This document shows, piece by piece, positions 44,300 to 55,497 of a stretch of DNA of 64,000 nucleotides. Position 1 is the stretch's first letter; each line of letters begins with the position of its first letter. Position numbers and translations under genes: made by a program. The notes beneath the pieces are model-generated. The model saw only the letters and a program-made list of their open reading frames with translations. It did no database searches and was not told where the DNA came from. This DNA is from Liolophura sinensis (Eukaryota; Mollusca; Polyplacophora; Chitonida; Chitonidae): contig NC_088295.1 in the NCBI RefSeq assembly GCF_032854445.1, positions 60,369,249-60,433,248 of the forward strand, written 5' to 3'.

Positions 44300-44690
44300 A
44301 TTATTTATTTGATAGGTGTTTTATGTCATACCAAATAAAGATATTTTACCTACTTACATGAAGGGCCCTCTCTGGATTGGATGTTCTGGGTACTGACTTG
44401 GCCACTGGTGTCTTGTTGGATCAGTAGCGGGTTTTATTCATTTGATTTGTTTGATTGGTGTTTTACGCCGGACTCAAGAATATTTCATTTATACGACAGC
44501 GGCCAACATTATGGTGGGAATAAACCGGGCAGAGTTCGAGTGAAACCCACGACCATCCGCAGGTTGCTGTCAGACCTCCCCACATACGGCCGGAGAGGTA
44601 GCTTGAAGTCACAGCGTCCGCATTGGTGGTGAGAGGCTCCCAGGTCATTACACTGCGCTAACTGAGCCGTGGAGCGCCCCCCTCCCCCAT
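44300..44690 (-). mobile_element. Two adjacent SINE pieces, the second a near-complete SINE-1
   Basis: 44310-44440 carries a variant tail (GATAGGTGTTTTATGTCATA, ATGAAGGGCCCTCTCTGGAT) that also occurs inverted at 48000-48120 and 55760-55880. 44445-44690 is a near-full SINE-1 ending with CGCTAACTGAGCCGTGGAGC at the head. Confidence 0.8.
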
Positions 44691-44694
44691 GTCA

Positions 44695-45300
44695 TGAGGT
44701 TATATCACGTACGTGGCGAGGGGCCATTTTCTACTTCCGGTATACCGGTTTCCCTCTGTTCATAAATCTAGCCGCATAACTAGTCGGGCATATAAAAAGT
44801 GAAACATTCTTGAGTACGGCGTCAGATACCAATCATCTTAAATCAATTCACTGTAAATAAAAAGTGTCCAAAAATAAGACACATTATAGTACATTTTTCC
44901 CCCGCTTTGAAAACACTTCATTGTTACGATTTTATACATTTAGTGTTTTAAGGTTATATACAAAGCGTTTGACTGTGCAGGACACGTGTTGTACTTTAAT
45001 ACACATAAGTGTTTTTAATTAAAACCCTAAAAGTGTCCTTAAATAAAAGACCTATGGTGCTCTTAAATAAATAGGAATAGCGTTTTAAACAACATTGATT
45101 GCTAATGTTTTTAAAGAAAACACTGAAAGTGTTTTTAAGCTTGTCAGCACTATAAAGACATTTTCAGTGTTTATAAGCAAAACACTTTTGAAAAGTGTTG
45201 TAACATACATCACCAATAATAATTTCTCACTGAAATTGTTCTTAATAGTATATTTAAAGTTAGCTATATTTTGTAAATTGTTATGAAACATAGAAGTTTA
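44695..45300. repeat. AGTGTTTT-rich block, repeated at 54950-55440 (inverted) and 63770-64000 (direct)
   Basis: The shared start is TCCGGTATACCGGTTTCCCT, CTGTTCATAAATCTAGCCGC and GGCATATAAAAAGTGAAACA. A dense AT-rich stretch with many AGTGTTTT/AAAACACT words follows. It may be a short non-autonomous element; ends are not defined. Confidence 0.65.
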
Positions 45301-45690
45301 AAATGATTTTTAAGTCTGAAACCCAGTCTAATTGACAGTGTAAGCATTATGTATACTACTTCAAATATTTTATTTATGTTTCCAGGAACATAACCTTATA
45401 GACATAATATCAGCTTATGACTATTAACTAAACTGTCAGAGTCAAAACAAAAGAAAGTTTACTGTCCCAGTTCGGTAATTTTCGGTCAACAATACCCTGT
45501 TTATTTATGTGGACGAGACTGTGAGGCCTTAATGAGGGTTTGTTCACTAGATCGGTTTTATCAGAAATATCAAATTATAAAATACATATCTCAATCTTTG
45601 TTTATTCACTGTGAGAGAAAATAGTTAAGCAACTATTACAGATTAATCCTACGAATGGTCCAACATTTTGTTAAAGGACGCCCTTTGTAT
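45300..45690. other. Unassigned AT-rich sequence
   Basis: Nothing was recognised here. Confidence 0.4.
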
Positions 45691-45694
45691 TCGT

Positions 45695-45820
45695 TTATTT
45701 ATTTATTTATTTATTGATTTGATTGGTGTATTACGCCGTACTCAAGAATATTTTACTGATACAACAGTCGCCAGATTTATGGTGAGAGGAAACCGGGCAA
45801 AGCCCGGGGGAAACTAGGGT
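45695..45820 (-). mobile_element. Partial SINE-1
   Basis: A (TTTA)n start, TTTGATTGGTGTATTACGCC, GTACTCAAGAATATTTTACT and GAGGAAACCGGGCAAAGCCC. It is cut within the body. Confidence 0.85.
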
Positions 45821-46179
45821 TTGCTTTTATTCCTTATATCCCGCAAAATGACTAAGAGGCTGTTTAGCATGCATGCTTTAAAAGCTGCAATGTAATGCAA
45901 AAAAAAAAAATGCAGGACAAATTGGCTTTTGTAATGATAATAAATTATGTGCCTATTTAGTTTGTTTTCTTTTTTTATTTGATAGTTGCTTAATGTGATA
46001 CTCAACAACTTTCCTGACACGATGCGATCTTTGGCACGTTACTGACCAGTTTGTTGGTAGAAGACAAGTGGCATTGAACGAACTGCAGTCAACTCAAAAC
46101 GGTCACACGAGCCTCTATGACTATCGGCTTATTGTCTCTGAACAACGAGACAGTGAGAGTAATGAAAAGTTGTGAATAA

Positions 46180-46545
46180 GAGATAAACATCCGCTGGGGA
46201 AAACCCATGACCATCAACAGGTTGCTGTAAGACATTCCCAGCCACGACCAGAGAGAAAGCCAACTTGAACTGGTCTTAAACTCACAGCGACCACTTTGGT
46301 GAGATTTGATTTATTTGATTGGTGTTTTACGCCCTACTCAAGAATATTTCACTTATACGACGGCGGCCAACATTATGGTGGGAGGAAACCGGGCAGAGCC
46401 CGGGGGAAACCCACGACCATCCGCAGGTTGTTGGCAGACCTTCCCACTTACGGCCGGAGAGAAAGCCAGCATGAGCTGGACTTGAACTCACAGCGACGGC
46501 ATTGGTGAGAGGCTTCTGGGTCATTGCACCGTGCTGGTACATAAC
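46180..46545 (-). mobile_element. SINE-1 head fragment plus a near-full SINE-1
   Basis: 46190-46305 has GGGGAAAACCCATGACCATC, AGAAAGCCAACTTGAACTGG and ACTCACAGCGACCACTTTGG. It is followed directly by a second SINE-1 at 46308-46545, from TTTGATTTATTTGATTGGTG to GCACCGTGCTGGTACATAAC, in the same orientation. Confidence 0.85.
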
Positions 46546-46559
46546 CAACTCGGTCATAA

Positions 46560-47290
46560 ATCCTTTAAGAGAGTAAATATGTATTGTAAATAAACTAATA
46601 TGTAATTTAGCATTTTTTCCGGACCGAATAAGTCTTGTAAGGTCAGTACGTGTATTAAGTCCTCTCTAATTGAATTTGCCCAAGGTTTTATAAGGGCCCA
46701 CGCGAACATTTCTCTCCTAAAAGAAAGCGCTTTCATTTCAGTGAATTATATTTCAGTCAGGCATCGGAGTAAATCACCAATGAAACAATTTGAAATTAAA
46801 CAAAATTATGAGGGACAATTCTGGTGGTGTGCAAAAATTTGATTGCGACCAAAACCCCAATGAACGTCGATTATAATGTAAATCTAAGATCCGTTGGCCA
46901 TTTTCCCAGCTTAGCTCTCTACACATTAAGCTCGCTGAATCGCTGCATTCGCCAACGCATTCACCTGCGCTGTCCTCATTGTTTCAGATCTGTACGCGAC
47001 GAAAACATTTGTCTCGTAATCTGAAAAATTATTATATCACCATATTATGCTTAAATAATTAAGGATCATAACGTCGAAATTATGAATCTTTGCAATGGGC
47101 CACTTTTGAATCACGCGTCTCCGTTGCTAGGGCGGAAACGGGGGCTCTTCCGAAACTTAAGTCCTTCTTCTTTTTGCGCAATAGTTGTATATTGTTCCTA
47201 CTGTTCAATATAAAAACAAAAATTAATATTAAACCCAAACAAGCGGCCAATCGCCTTTTTAATGGTATAACTGTCTTGGTAAATTTATTT
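46560..47290. other. Unassigned sequence
   Basis: A trace of the GATGGCGGC repeat family (AATTTGATTGCGACCAAAAC) is at 46837. No gene was recognised. Confidence 0.4.
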
Positions 47291-47405
47291 ACTTATTTAT
47301 TTATTTGATTTGATTGGTGGTTTACGCCGTACTGAAGAAACCGGGGGCAGTACGGGGGGGGGGGGGGAACCCACGACCATCCGCAGGTTGCTGACACACT
47401 TCCCA
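47290..47405 (-). mobile_element. Partial SINE-1 with a G homopolymer
   Basis: TTTGATTTGATTGGTGGTTT, ACGCCGTACTGAAGAAACCG, then a G run of about 14 and ACCCACGACCATCCGCAGGT. An internal deletion removed the CGGCCAGCATTATG part. Confidence 0.8.
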
Positions 47406-47744
47406 TTAAGCAATGTGGGAGAAAACAGTCTCAATGTACCACCGTAATGCCAAACTTTGAAACGTGTTGTATGGTAAGAAATGTTTTGGAAAACAAACCA
47501 TGCGTACACAGTTTTAGATGGTAAATAACAGGTTTTTTGTGGTTTTATGCATAAGTAACTGAACCCGAGATGCTTTGACACTAAGCATATACTTGAGACA
47601 CAATTATGAATTTCCTGTCATGTGAAAAAAAACACATGCGTTTCGAACTTAGTGAAACCGGTATAGCCGGAGTAAAAAATGGCCCCTCTCCACTCACGTG
47701 ATATAACCCCCCCCCCCTCATATCTCGCTGGGGGGGGGGAGGAA

Positions 47745-47995
47745 CTCCTTGGCTTATTTGGCTAGCCCACTAGCGCAGCATAATGACCAAGGAACCTCTC
47801 ACCAATGCGGTCGCTGTGAGTTCGAGTCCTCCTCTTCGGCCATATGTGAAAGGTCTGCAGCAAGCCTCAGAAGGTTGTGGGTTTCCCCTGGGCTCTGCCC
47901 AGTTTCTTCCCACCATAATGCTGGCCGCTGTGGTATAAATGAAATACTCTTGAGTAAGGCGTGGAACACCAATAAACTGAATCAAATAAATAAAA
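47745..47995 (+). mobile_element. SINE-1, near full length
   Basis: Head CTTATTTGGCTAGCCCACTA, GTCGCTGTGAGTTCGAGTCC (B box), AAGGTTGTGGGTTTCCCCTG, TTCCCACCATAATGCTGGCC, tail AAATGAAATACTCTTGAGTA and AATAAATAAA. The same insertion is in copy D (55498). Confidence 0.9.
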
Positions 47996-48139
47996 CCCGC
48001 TACCAATTCAACAAGACCCCAGTGGCCATGCCAGTACCTAAAACATCCAATCCAATGAGGGCCCTTCATGTAAGAAAGTAAAATATCATTTGGTATGACG
48101 TAAAACACCAATCAAATAAATAACATTTTATTCGCCGGT

Positions 48140-48270
48140 CAAAAGCACTGAAGAAGATTTCCTCCAAGCCCAATTTCCTTTAACCTTCATGCCGGCCGCT
48201 GTTTATAGGTGAAATATTCTTTAGTATGGCACCAATAAAACACCAATGAAATCAATGAAATAAATAAAAG
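48140..48270 (+). mobile_element. Degenerate SINE-1 tail
   Basis: TTCATGCCGGCCGCTGTTTA, TAGGTGAAATATTCTTTAGT, and AAAACACCAATGAAATCAAT. It directly follows the 3' end of the minus-strand family-2 gene and is shared with copy D. Confidence 0.75.
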
Positions 48271-48517
48271 AGGAAAAGAACAAAACAAACATGGTAGTGG
48301 GAATATTGACAGAAATTCAACCATTTTGAAACTTGCACACAGAATATATAATGTATTAACAGTTTGTGAAATAATTAGCTTTGCCTGCATACATTGATAA
48401 TTAGTTTCCTTTGAGAGAAAATGTTGCACATTAGGTATTACAGATAAAGACATAATTGCATAAAATGGTTGTTTTGCGGTTTTGATATTGTATTCAAGAG
48501 TACGATGTCGCTTCAAA

Positions 48518-49090
48518 TCAATATCCGCCACCTGGTGAAACCCCAATGTTTTCATGGTCATCTTCGTTACTATGGCTGTCTTCTGAGTTTCTACTTTCCC
48601 CGCCTCCACCAAAACCAACGCCCCCACCTACTGGTGGGACACCAATGTTTCTGTGATCATATGAATCAATGTCGCTGTCTTCACAATTGCTGCTTTCCCC
48701 GCCTCCGCCAAAACCACTGCCACCATCACTGAAATGGCTATCGGAGTCATCACGCTGATTCGTCACCTCTTCCACCACCATCAAAACCACCGCCGCCTTC
48801 ACCTTCACTTCCACTTCCACCTCCACCTCCACCGCACTCGCCTCCGCCTCCATCTACACCTCTCTAACGTCGACGTCCACGCCCACCTTTCCCACGTCTC
48901 CTGGGTCCACCTCCATGTGCCCAGACTCCGTCTCCACCTCCATCTGCCCAGACTCCGTCTCCACCTCCCCCGCCTCCACCTACAACATCACGCCTGAGTA
49001 GGTGGGCCTCGATTGAGACGGAAATGCACAGCAGCACAACACACAGCAGGAGAAGACATGCCCTCATCTTGTTGAGATGTTCAGTCTGTT
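48518..49090 (-). pseudogene. Family-2 gene C: signal + Gly-rich frame, acidic tail out of phase
   Basis: The exon follows the acceptor complement at 49091-49092; ATG is at 49067. The first frame gives 67 residues: signal MRACLLLLCVVLLCISVSIE, then AHLLRRDVVGGGGGGGDGVW, two ADGGGDGVWAHGGG-type repeats and an Arg/Gly-rich end (RGKGGRGRRR), with TAG at 48864-48866. After this stop the same phase continues glycine-rich (VDGGGGECGGGG) to a second stop. Another phase, ending at 48518, reads DDSDSHFSDGGSGFGGGGES, a YDHRNIGVPPVGGG linker, a second GGGGESRNSEDSHSNEDD module and a GGGY end. The acidic tail is intact and repeated, so either the gene is frameshifted or a second splice joins the parts. 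The TAG is shared with copies D and E, so it predates their split; a short functional product of 67 residues is the other option. Confidence 0.6.
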
Positions 49091-50143
49091 CTGAAGGCAA
49101 AAATATTTCCTTATGACCTCCCTATTTTGTCATGCGTCACAACTACTTAAAAGGAAAGCCCCCAAATGAAGTCAACATCTGTTCAAATGCCATTAAAAGT
49201 TGTGTGATGTCATAGGCAAAATACACCACAGTAATATATTACCATCTGACAATCTACAATTTGACGGCATTCAGTTCAGCGAAAACAAGAATCAAAAACA
49301 AGTAAAAAGTATTTTGAGATACAGTTGTTGATGATATTTTTTACTGATGTTTACTTAATTTATTTACCGTTTATGTGTAAACACACACTTAGCGAAGAAG
49401 TAATGATTTTTATTACATTGGACAATAATGTTCAGTGAACACTACGTATTCATTTCACAAATGATTTTTCGTCGATGATCTGCTATAAACACTGAGATTA
49501 AAAGAAAAAGAAAATAGCATTTTCTCAACACACCAGCTACAGTGGCAATGCTAACAATGCAGGAAAGGTTGCACCATATGATTCATTTGCAAAAGGCATC
49601 TTTGTTCAGTCATAGTTAAGCCACGGAGGATTAGTTCTTAGAAGAGCAGTTTAGTAAAATTGACAAAAACATGATATAAAGATTTAAACAGTTGGAGAAT
49701 ACCCCGCTCTGTTCCTTGAACCTTGGTGACAGTTCGAGATTCGCCCACTATCTCTGTTCCTTGAACCTTGGGGACAATAAGCCGCCGACGGCATTAGTCG
49801 TAGCTTGTTTTTTACCAATATATATATATATTGCAAAAGTCCGTCATTAATTTGCTGTTGGTTTACCCGGGGGAATTTGGTTTTCACCATCCACTAAACT
49901 GACCAAAATCGTACAGGTAAAACTTCTAGAGAATGAAGTTAAACAAAAATCAAATAACCACTCTACTAGTCTTCTCTCGTGAAGATGCGCACCCATATCC
50001 TATTTAACTTGGACTGAATTCTGAAATGTTTGTAATTATTTAATAAAACCTCTACCAAAGCATTACTGCAATCACCAAAAAATGGCATAGGTGTAATAAT
50101 CAAACTACAAACAGATATTCAAACAATTGTAACTAGAACTTAC

Positions 50144-50235
50144 TTCAGCTGAGGTTCCAGACACAGGCAGAAAATCTTGTCAGTTTTGCTCGCAACTGTA
50201 AAAGCGCCCAAGATATATAAGCCCATCCAGGGTCG
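50144..50235 (-). promoter_or_regulatory. Promoter and non-coding exon 1 of family-2 gene C
   Basis: On the minus strand: CCTGGATGGGCTTATATATC with TATATAT at 50219-50213, then exon 1 ending GGAACCTCAGCTGAA before GTAAGTTC (donor at 50143). The intron is about 1.05 kb to 49091. Confidence 0.7.
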
Positions 50236-50559
50236 TAAGGTGGGATATCATGTAACAGTCACGTGTTTTGGAAACTGAATACTTGAGAAGTGGCCGCGAA
50301 ATTGACTTCACGTCACGGCGATTAAGAGAATATTTCCAAACGATGGGTCGCATATTTTTATTTTAGTCCGAGGATTGGATTGATTGGGTGCCAAACATTC
50401 AACACAAAAATGCCTTGAAATTTTCGACCCATGGAAAGGTTACATATATATTTTTCTCAAGTATCCAGACACACTTTCGACGTTCTTTACCGTCTTTAAA
50501 AGGGTGTACGCCTCATTTATTTTTACAAGTATGTATCCCATGCCATAAATCGCCTTTCA

Positions 50560-50830
50560 ATTGTGGTTGAGCCAGCATGCTTGCAGTACATCAGGTTCCT
50601 GGCTGCCGCCAAGTTTCTTGGAGTGTATCATGTTTTATGCAGGCTGCTTCTGTAGAGCGAGCCGGTGATCAGGTTTCTGGTCGCCTTTCAGTTTGGTGTT
50701 GCTATTAGATTTGCAGCCGTCAGACTTACCGTAAATCATGTTTCTGGCTGCCATTAAGTTTCTTGTCGGTTATCAGGTTTCTGGCTGCTCCGATCGGGTT
50801 GCAGCAGGGATCCGGTCGGCTTTATTCCCT
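50560..50830. repeat. Degenerate about 50-bp repeats (copy C)
   Basis: GGTTCCTGGCTGCCGCCAAG, CAGGTTTCTGGTCGCCTTTC and TTTCTGGCTGCCATTAAGTT. About 140 bp of this block is missing in copy D (58305-58390). Confidence 0.65.
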
Positions 50831-51119
50831 TTTTCTTGTTTGTTTGTTTGTTTGCTGTTGTTATATTTTTGCCACTATCAGCCTTGTCCTTCATTATACA
50901 TATATTTTTTTAAATTTCTTTTATTGGGGAGTTACATGTTCGCCATACTTAAATATAGTTCACATAAATGACAACAGCGTCTATGAAAACGTTCCTCGCC
51001 ACCGTTAATGTGGAATTTTATACACTGTTAGAAAGAATCCGTGTTTTTTAGAGATGAACTCTTACATATGCTGATCTGTCAGCCACTGAATCGAGCACGC
51101 TTTATTCTTCAGTTATCTC

Positions 51120-51285
51120 GCTTTATTTATTTATTTATTTATTTATTTGATTGATGTTTTACACCGTACTCAAGAATATTTCACTTGGCGGTCAGTGTTA
51201 TGGTGGGAGGAAACCGGGTAGAGCTCGGGGGAAACCCACGACCATCCTCAGGCTGTGCCAGTCCTTCCCTCGTAGTGTCACGTTT
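51120..51285 (-). mobile_element. Partial SINE-1
   Basis: A (TTTA)n start, TTGATTGATGTTTTACACCG, CTCAAGAATATTTCACTTGG, TGGGAGGAAACCGGGTAGAG and CCACGACCATCCTCAGGCTG. It is orthologous to the SINE tails at 26940 and 40125 seen in inversion. Confidence 0.85.
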
Positions 51286-51519
51286 CAGTTAAAATAAAAT
51301 AAGTCATTGTTTGGTGTTCAAATACGACAAGAAGACGTACATTTTTTGGAAAGAAACTTGCAAATAAATATATTAACGGCAGGAAGCATTTACTATTTAC
51401 ACTCAAAAATCAATTTTAACAGAAATACTGGTGTCTGAGTATTGCTTGAATGCATTCTATTATTATGACACACTACTCTGTCATATTCAGCATAACATCC
51501 TGTTAGTCTAATGGAATCT

Positions 51520-51720
51520 TTACTTATTTATTTATTTGATTGGTGTTTTTCCCCGTACTCAAGAATATTTCACTTATACGACGGCGGCCAGCATTATGGT
51601 CGGAGTAAACCGGGCAGAGCCCGGATAAAACCCACGACTATCCGCTGGCTGCCGACAGACCTTCCCACTTACGGCCGGGGAGGAAGCCAGCATGAGCTGG
51701 GCTTGAACTCACAGCGACTA
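51520..51720 (-). mobile_element. Partial SINE-1, head truncated
   Basis: TTTGATTGGTGTTTTTCCCC, CTCAAGAATATTTCACTTAT, GGCGGCCAGCATTATGGTCG and GCATGAGCTGGGCTTGAACT. It is present only in copies C and D (59087), so it inserted after they split from A and B. Confidence 0.85.
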
Positions 51721-52664
51721 ATGCAATCTTAATGTTGAATCAATAGAATATGTCTTTTATATTTAACAGAACAATCCGCTGCCATAGCAAAATACATATG
51801 ATATCACTCAGACAACAGACTTTCTGTTAAGATTAACAGATTAATTTTTTTGAGTGTACATGTAAATGCCGCTTATGTAATTCTCCTAAAGCCTGCGGAC
51901 ATTTAAGCCATAACCCGTCTGTATACTGTGTATAGCCTATGTCTTAATACGATGTCTCTCGCCCTTTATTTTGTCTCTCCCTGGAAGTTTCTGATAACGA
52001 CAGGTAGATGATTACATGTTTGTCAGACCTGGGGTATCCTGTGTTGTAAACAGGTAGAAATACCGGCACATATACCTGTTCCTATATTTTTATAAATTGC
52101 TAGACATTATTCACCGTCTTCAGCCGTGTCAACAAGCTTGCCAGAGTTATTCCCTCTGAAGCTCACAGTCACAAGCAGTATTGCTGATTCTGATGGAATA
52201 TTTGATGATTTTGACTGTATATTTGTGAATAAATGGATTTAATTGTTTGGTGTATGAACTAAAACAATTCATTGTAATAAGTCGTAAGACTTCTCTGAGA
52301 GTTATACTGGAACAATATAGACTGGGAATCTATGTCGTTTTATAAATAGAATTACATCATTGAATGAATCATTGCATTATTGAGAGTAAATCCATATTTC
52401 TGTAGTGCTGTCTCCAAATACCCGAGGTAAATATCGGTCTCATACGTTACCAAAAGACTATAAAAATTCAGTTTAATTCAATATGTTGTTAAAATTAGTG
52501 AAATATATATATTTACAAACCTATGCATGTGCCTAAAGTGTCGCATGGTTTAGTTAATTATTGTATATTGTTGTATATTATTGTTTACAAAGTGGATACA
52601 TGGTCGACGCTGATTGCCTCACAGTGGAGAGAAAGGTTTCCTGGGTTAAATCATGCTGGCTTGG

Positions 52665-52895
52665 TCATGCTTGAATGAGTGATTGCTTAATTTTTAACGT
52701 CGAACTTAACAATTTTTCAGTTATATGAGGAAGAAGGGGTCCTTCGAGTGCATGCACGTGTAATGTGCCTCCTTGTTGCAGGACGGACTTCCACCGCTTT
52801 TTTTATCTAATAGTGCTTCACGGAGAAGATTTAACTTCTTAGCCAGTAAACTGCCCTACCTGAGATAAAATACTGATACGGGTTATAATAGTATT
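52665..52895 (-). mobile_element. SINE-3 copy, partial
   Basis: GAATGAGTGATTGCTTAATT, CGTCGAACTTAACAATTTTT, CAGGACGGACTTCCACCGCT and CGGAGAAGATTTAAC, ending in TACTGATACGGGT. The head is missing. It is the inverted counterpart of 38025-38260. Confidence 0.8.
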
Positions 52896-53615
52896 AATGG
52901 CTTTGACTCCACATATTACCTATACACTCGAGTGCACATCTAAAAGTACTATACGCTTTTGTGTATTGTCTTTATTGGTATATAATTAAATGTCAATATT
53001 TAACACAGACTGGAGTTAACATACAGCTCCAAAGATCCGATATATGTTTGTAAAGCCTTGTCGTCCCCCAGGTTGTCCCGCACTTAAAAACAACTCGACC
53101 AATCCACTGGAACGGTTGCCTTATCATACACCTCTTTTTGACAAGAGATTACGTAATCCTTGGCACACTTCTCAAGTAGTGAATTACAGCGTCTAGCGAT
53201 ACATTGTGACCCCTCATGAGACCAAGGGGAGCTCAAGTGTCTCTCATTGTTGCTTACGTGGAGAAGAATGTCTAAAAAAAACAACATTCTTTACCTGAAG
53301 CGGTGATCCGATTGCATTGAAAATTGATATGGTGTACAAGTCTAATGGGTGTTGTTCAGACCAGTCCTAGACGTGTGGCAGCCGTTTCACCTATGTCTGA
53401 ATTTTGAAAAAAAAAACAAGATAGCTGTTAGATAGGTGTTTCACGCAGTACTCGAGAATATTTCCTTGTGTGGATCTCGTTTCTAAATAGTAATGAAGTC
53501 ATCTAAACTAAACGCAATTGTGGTTGTGAGTTTGACGGATTTTACAGACAGCTGATTACAGGCGAGTGGCTAAAAGAAGTAGACTATAGTGCATGGGTCA
53601 AAGCAAATGAATAAC

Positions 53616-54312
53616 TTCACCCACTGATTATTTTGTAGTTGTCATATAAAATCAAAATGTATGGTGTACCAATGCGACCTCTTTTGCCTCCACCTCGACG
53701 TTTGTCTCCACTGCAACCTCTTCGTCCGCCACGAGGATATCCACCACGACCAAAACCATCAGGTTTTCCGCCGTTATTAGGTTTGTCATGACCGTCACCT
53801 ATGTCATTACCATCTGGTTTGTCCCCATGTTCATCACCGCCCTCTGGTTTGTCACCTTCCCCGCCTCCACCACCACCGCCTCCACCTCCACGTCTGCCTC
53901 CATTGCCACCTCTACGTCCGCCACGAGGATATCCACCACGACCAAACCCATCAGGTTTCTCGCCGTCTTTAGGTTTGTCATGACCGTCACCTATGTCATT
54001 ACCATCTGGTTTGTCCCCATGTTCATCACCGCCCTCTGGTTTGTCACCTTCCCCGCCTCCACCACCACCGCCTCCACCTCCACGTCTGCCACCTCTACGT
54101 CCGCCACGACGATATCCAGCACGACCAAAACCATCAGGTTTTCCGCCGTCTTTAGGTTTGTCACGTCCGTCACGTATGTCATCACCATCTAGTTTGTCCC
54201 CATGTTCATCACCGCCCTCTGGTTTGTCACCTTCCCCGCCTCCACCACCACCGCTTCCACCTCCACATCTGCCACCTCTACGTCCGCCACGAGGATATCC
54301 ACCACGACCAAA
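53616..54312 (-). pseudogene. 5'-truncated copy of the RGGY-repeat gene
   Basis: On the minus strand the frame enters at FGRGGYPRGGRRGG near 54312 and runs through about three and a half repeats of the 34.2-kb protein (for example GDKPEGGDEHGDKLDGDDIR, FGRAGYRRGGRRGG, GDKPDGNDIGDGHDKP). It ends in a distinct C-terminus (CSGDKRRGGGKRGRIGTPYI, and onward to TGA at 53616-53618). There is no signal peptide, ATG or acceptor: upstream of the first repeat the phase meets stops at once. The repeat frame is uninterrupted. The 3' flank matches that of the 34.2-kb gene in inverted orientation (53420-53615 against 35243-35795). It is best read as an inverted duplicate cut inside the first repeat. The tail differs because of a one-base shift near the end relative to the 34.2-kb copy. 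Confidence 0.7.
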
Positions 54313-54718
54313 TCTAAATCACTTAATCTATATTTTGGTCAGCGTCAAGTCACATGTTCGTGACAAAAGTTTCCTACACTGTATGTAGGAAACCACTGGC
54401 CTATGTCATACGATAATAATGGTTACATGATATCTTTTTATGTTTTATAAAATATTTCAATTTTCTTTCCACCTTTAACCTTTGTTTTCATCTCTGCTTT
54501 CTTACAGCATGTATCTTTCCGTAATACACAAGTAGTGTAACTCCGAAAAACGAAAGCTTCATTTTGATTCAATATTTCAGCATTTCAATATGTCATCATC
54601 AGGAGCAATATAAAATAAGCAGCAACGACATATACATGTATAGGGCTAGGAATAACACAGGATCTTTAGATGCTTTTAACCCATTGTTTAGGGCTAGGCC
54701 TACGTCAACAAATACAAA

Positions 54719-54955
54719 GGGCGGCCTCCGTGGCTAAGCTGGTTAGCGCTCTAGTGCAGCGTAATGACCCAGGAGCCTCTTACCAATGCAGTCGTTGTGA
54801 GTTCATGTCCAGCTCATGTTGACTTATTCTTTGGCCGTAAGTTGGAAAGTCTGTCAACAGCCTGTGGATTGTCGTGGGTTCCCCCAGGCTTTGCACGGTT
54901 TCCTCCCACTATAATGCTACCCACTGTCGTATAAGTGGAATATAAAGTGAGTATT
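54719..54955 (+). mobile_element. SINE-1, near full length
   Basis: A box TGGCTAAGCTGG at 54731-54742, B box AGTTCATGTCC at 54800-54810, then GGATTGTCGTGGGTTCCCCC, GGTTTCCTCCCACTATAATG and TCGTATAAGTGGAATATAAA. It is the clearest tRNA-like head in the window. Confidence 0.9.
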
Positions 54956-55440
54956 TTTGGTGCTTTATGTTAAAACACTTTTCAAAAATATTTTACTTAT
55001 AAACACTGAAAATGTCTTTCAGTGTTTTTTGCTCTGACAAACTTAAAAACACATTCAGTGTTTTCTTTAAAAAAGGTAGCAATCAATATTGTTTAAAACA
55101 ATATTAATATTTATTTACGAGCGCCATTAGTGTTTTATTTAAGGACGTTTTTAAGGTTTTACTAAAAAACAATTGTGAGTATTAAAGTAAAACACATATC
55201 CTGCACAGTAAAACGCTTTACATATAACCTTAAAACACTAAATGTAAAGAATCGTAACACTGAAGTATTTTCAAAGCGGGGAAAAAATGTACTATAATTT
55301 TTATTTACCGTGAATTGACTTAACATGATTGGTGTGTAATGCCGTACCAAGAACGTTTCACTTTTTATATGCCTGATTATATATGCGGTTAGATTTATGA
55401 ACAGAGTGAATCCGGTATAGCCGGAGTAAAAAAATGGCCC
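54950..55440. repeat. AGTGTTTT-rich block, inverted copy of 44695-45300
   Basis: AAACACTGAAAATGTCTTTC, AAAACACATTCAGTGTTTTC and GTAAAACACATATCCTGCAC run opposite to the 44.7-kb block. It ends with the TATAGCCGGAGTAAAAAAAT element boundary. Confidence 0.75.
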
Positions 55441-55497
55441 CTCTCCAATCACGTGATATAACCCCCCCCCCCCCCCCTTCATATCTCGCTGGAGGGG

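Larger units (their letters stand above)
39540..44310 (+). repeat. Duplicated segment copy B
   Basis: Collinear with copy A and, in reverse, with C and D. The order is the start landmark at 39756, the SINE-1 tail at 40125, GATGGC-type repeats at 40560, promoter at 42410, coding exon at 43569 and SINE-1 at 44150. It differs from A by insertions, including about 0.9 kb around 41300-42000. Confidence 0.8.
47640..52620 (-). repeat. Duplicated segment copy C, main part
   Basis: Nearly identical to 55395-60600 (copy D) over about 5 kb, and the reverse complement of B. It contains a SINE-1 head-to-tail at 47745, the gene at 48518-49067, promoter at about 50213 and SINE-1 pieces at 51120 and 51520. 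A 490-bp stretch present in D (60028-60517) is absent at 52465. The inverted homology to B continues through 52.7-54.3 kb. Confidence 0.85.

Noticed and set aside
47749-48111. 110- and 113-codon frames on both strands, repeated at 55514-55867
   Set aside because: Both lie in SINE-1 and adjacent SINE tail sequence; their duplication follows that of copies C and D.
53788-54388. Proline- and Thr-rich plus-strand frames of 131-134 codons
   Set aside because: Antisense of the truncated RGGY-repeat copy on the minus strand.
54719-54820. tRNA gene
   Set aside because: A and B boxes are present, but the sequence does not fold into a full cloverleaf by eye and continues into the SINE body and tail, as in many other copies.
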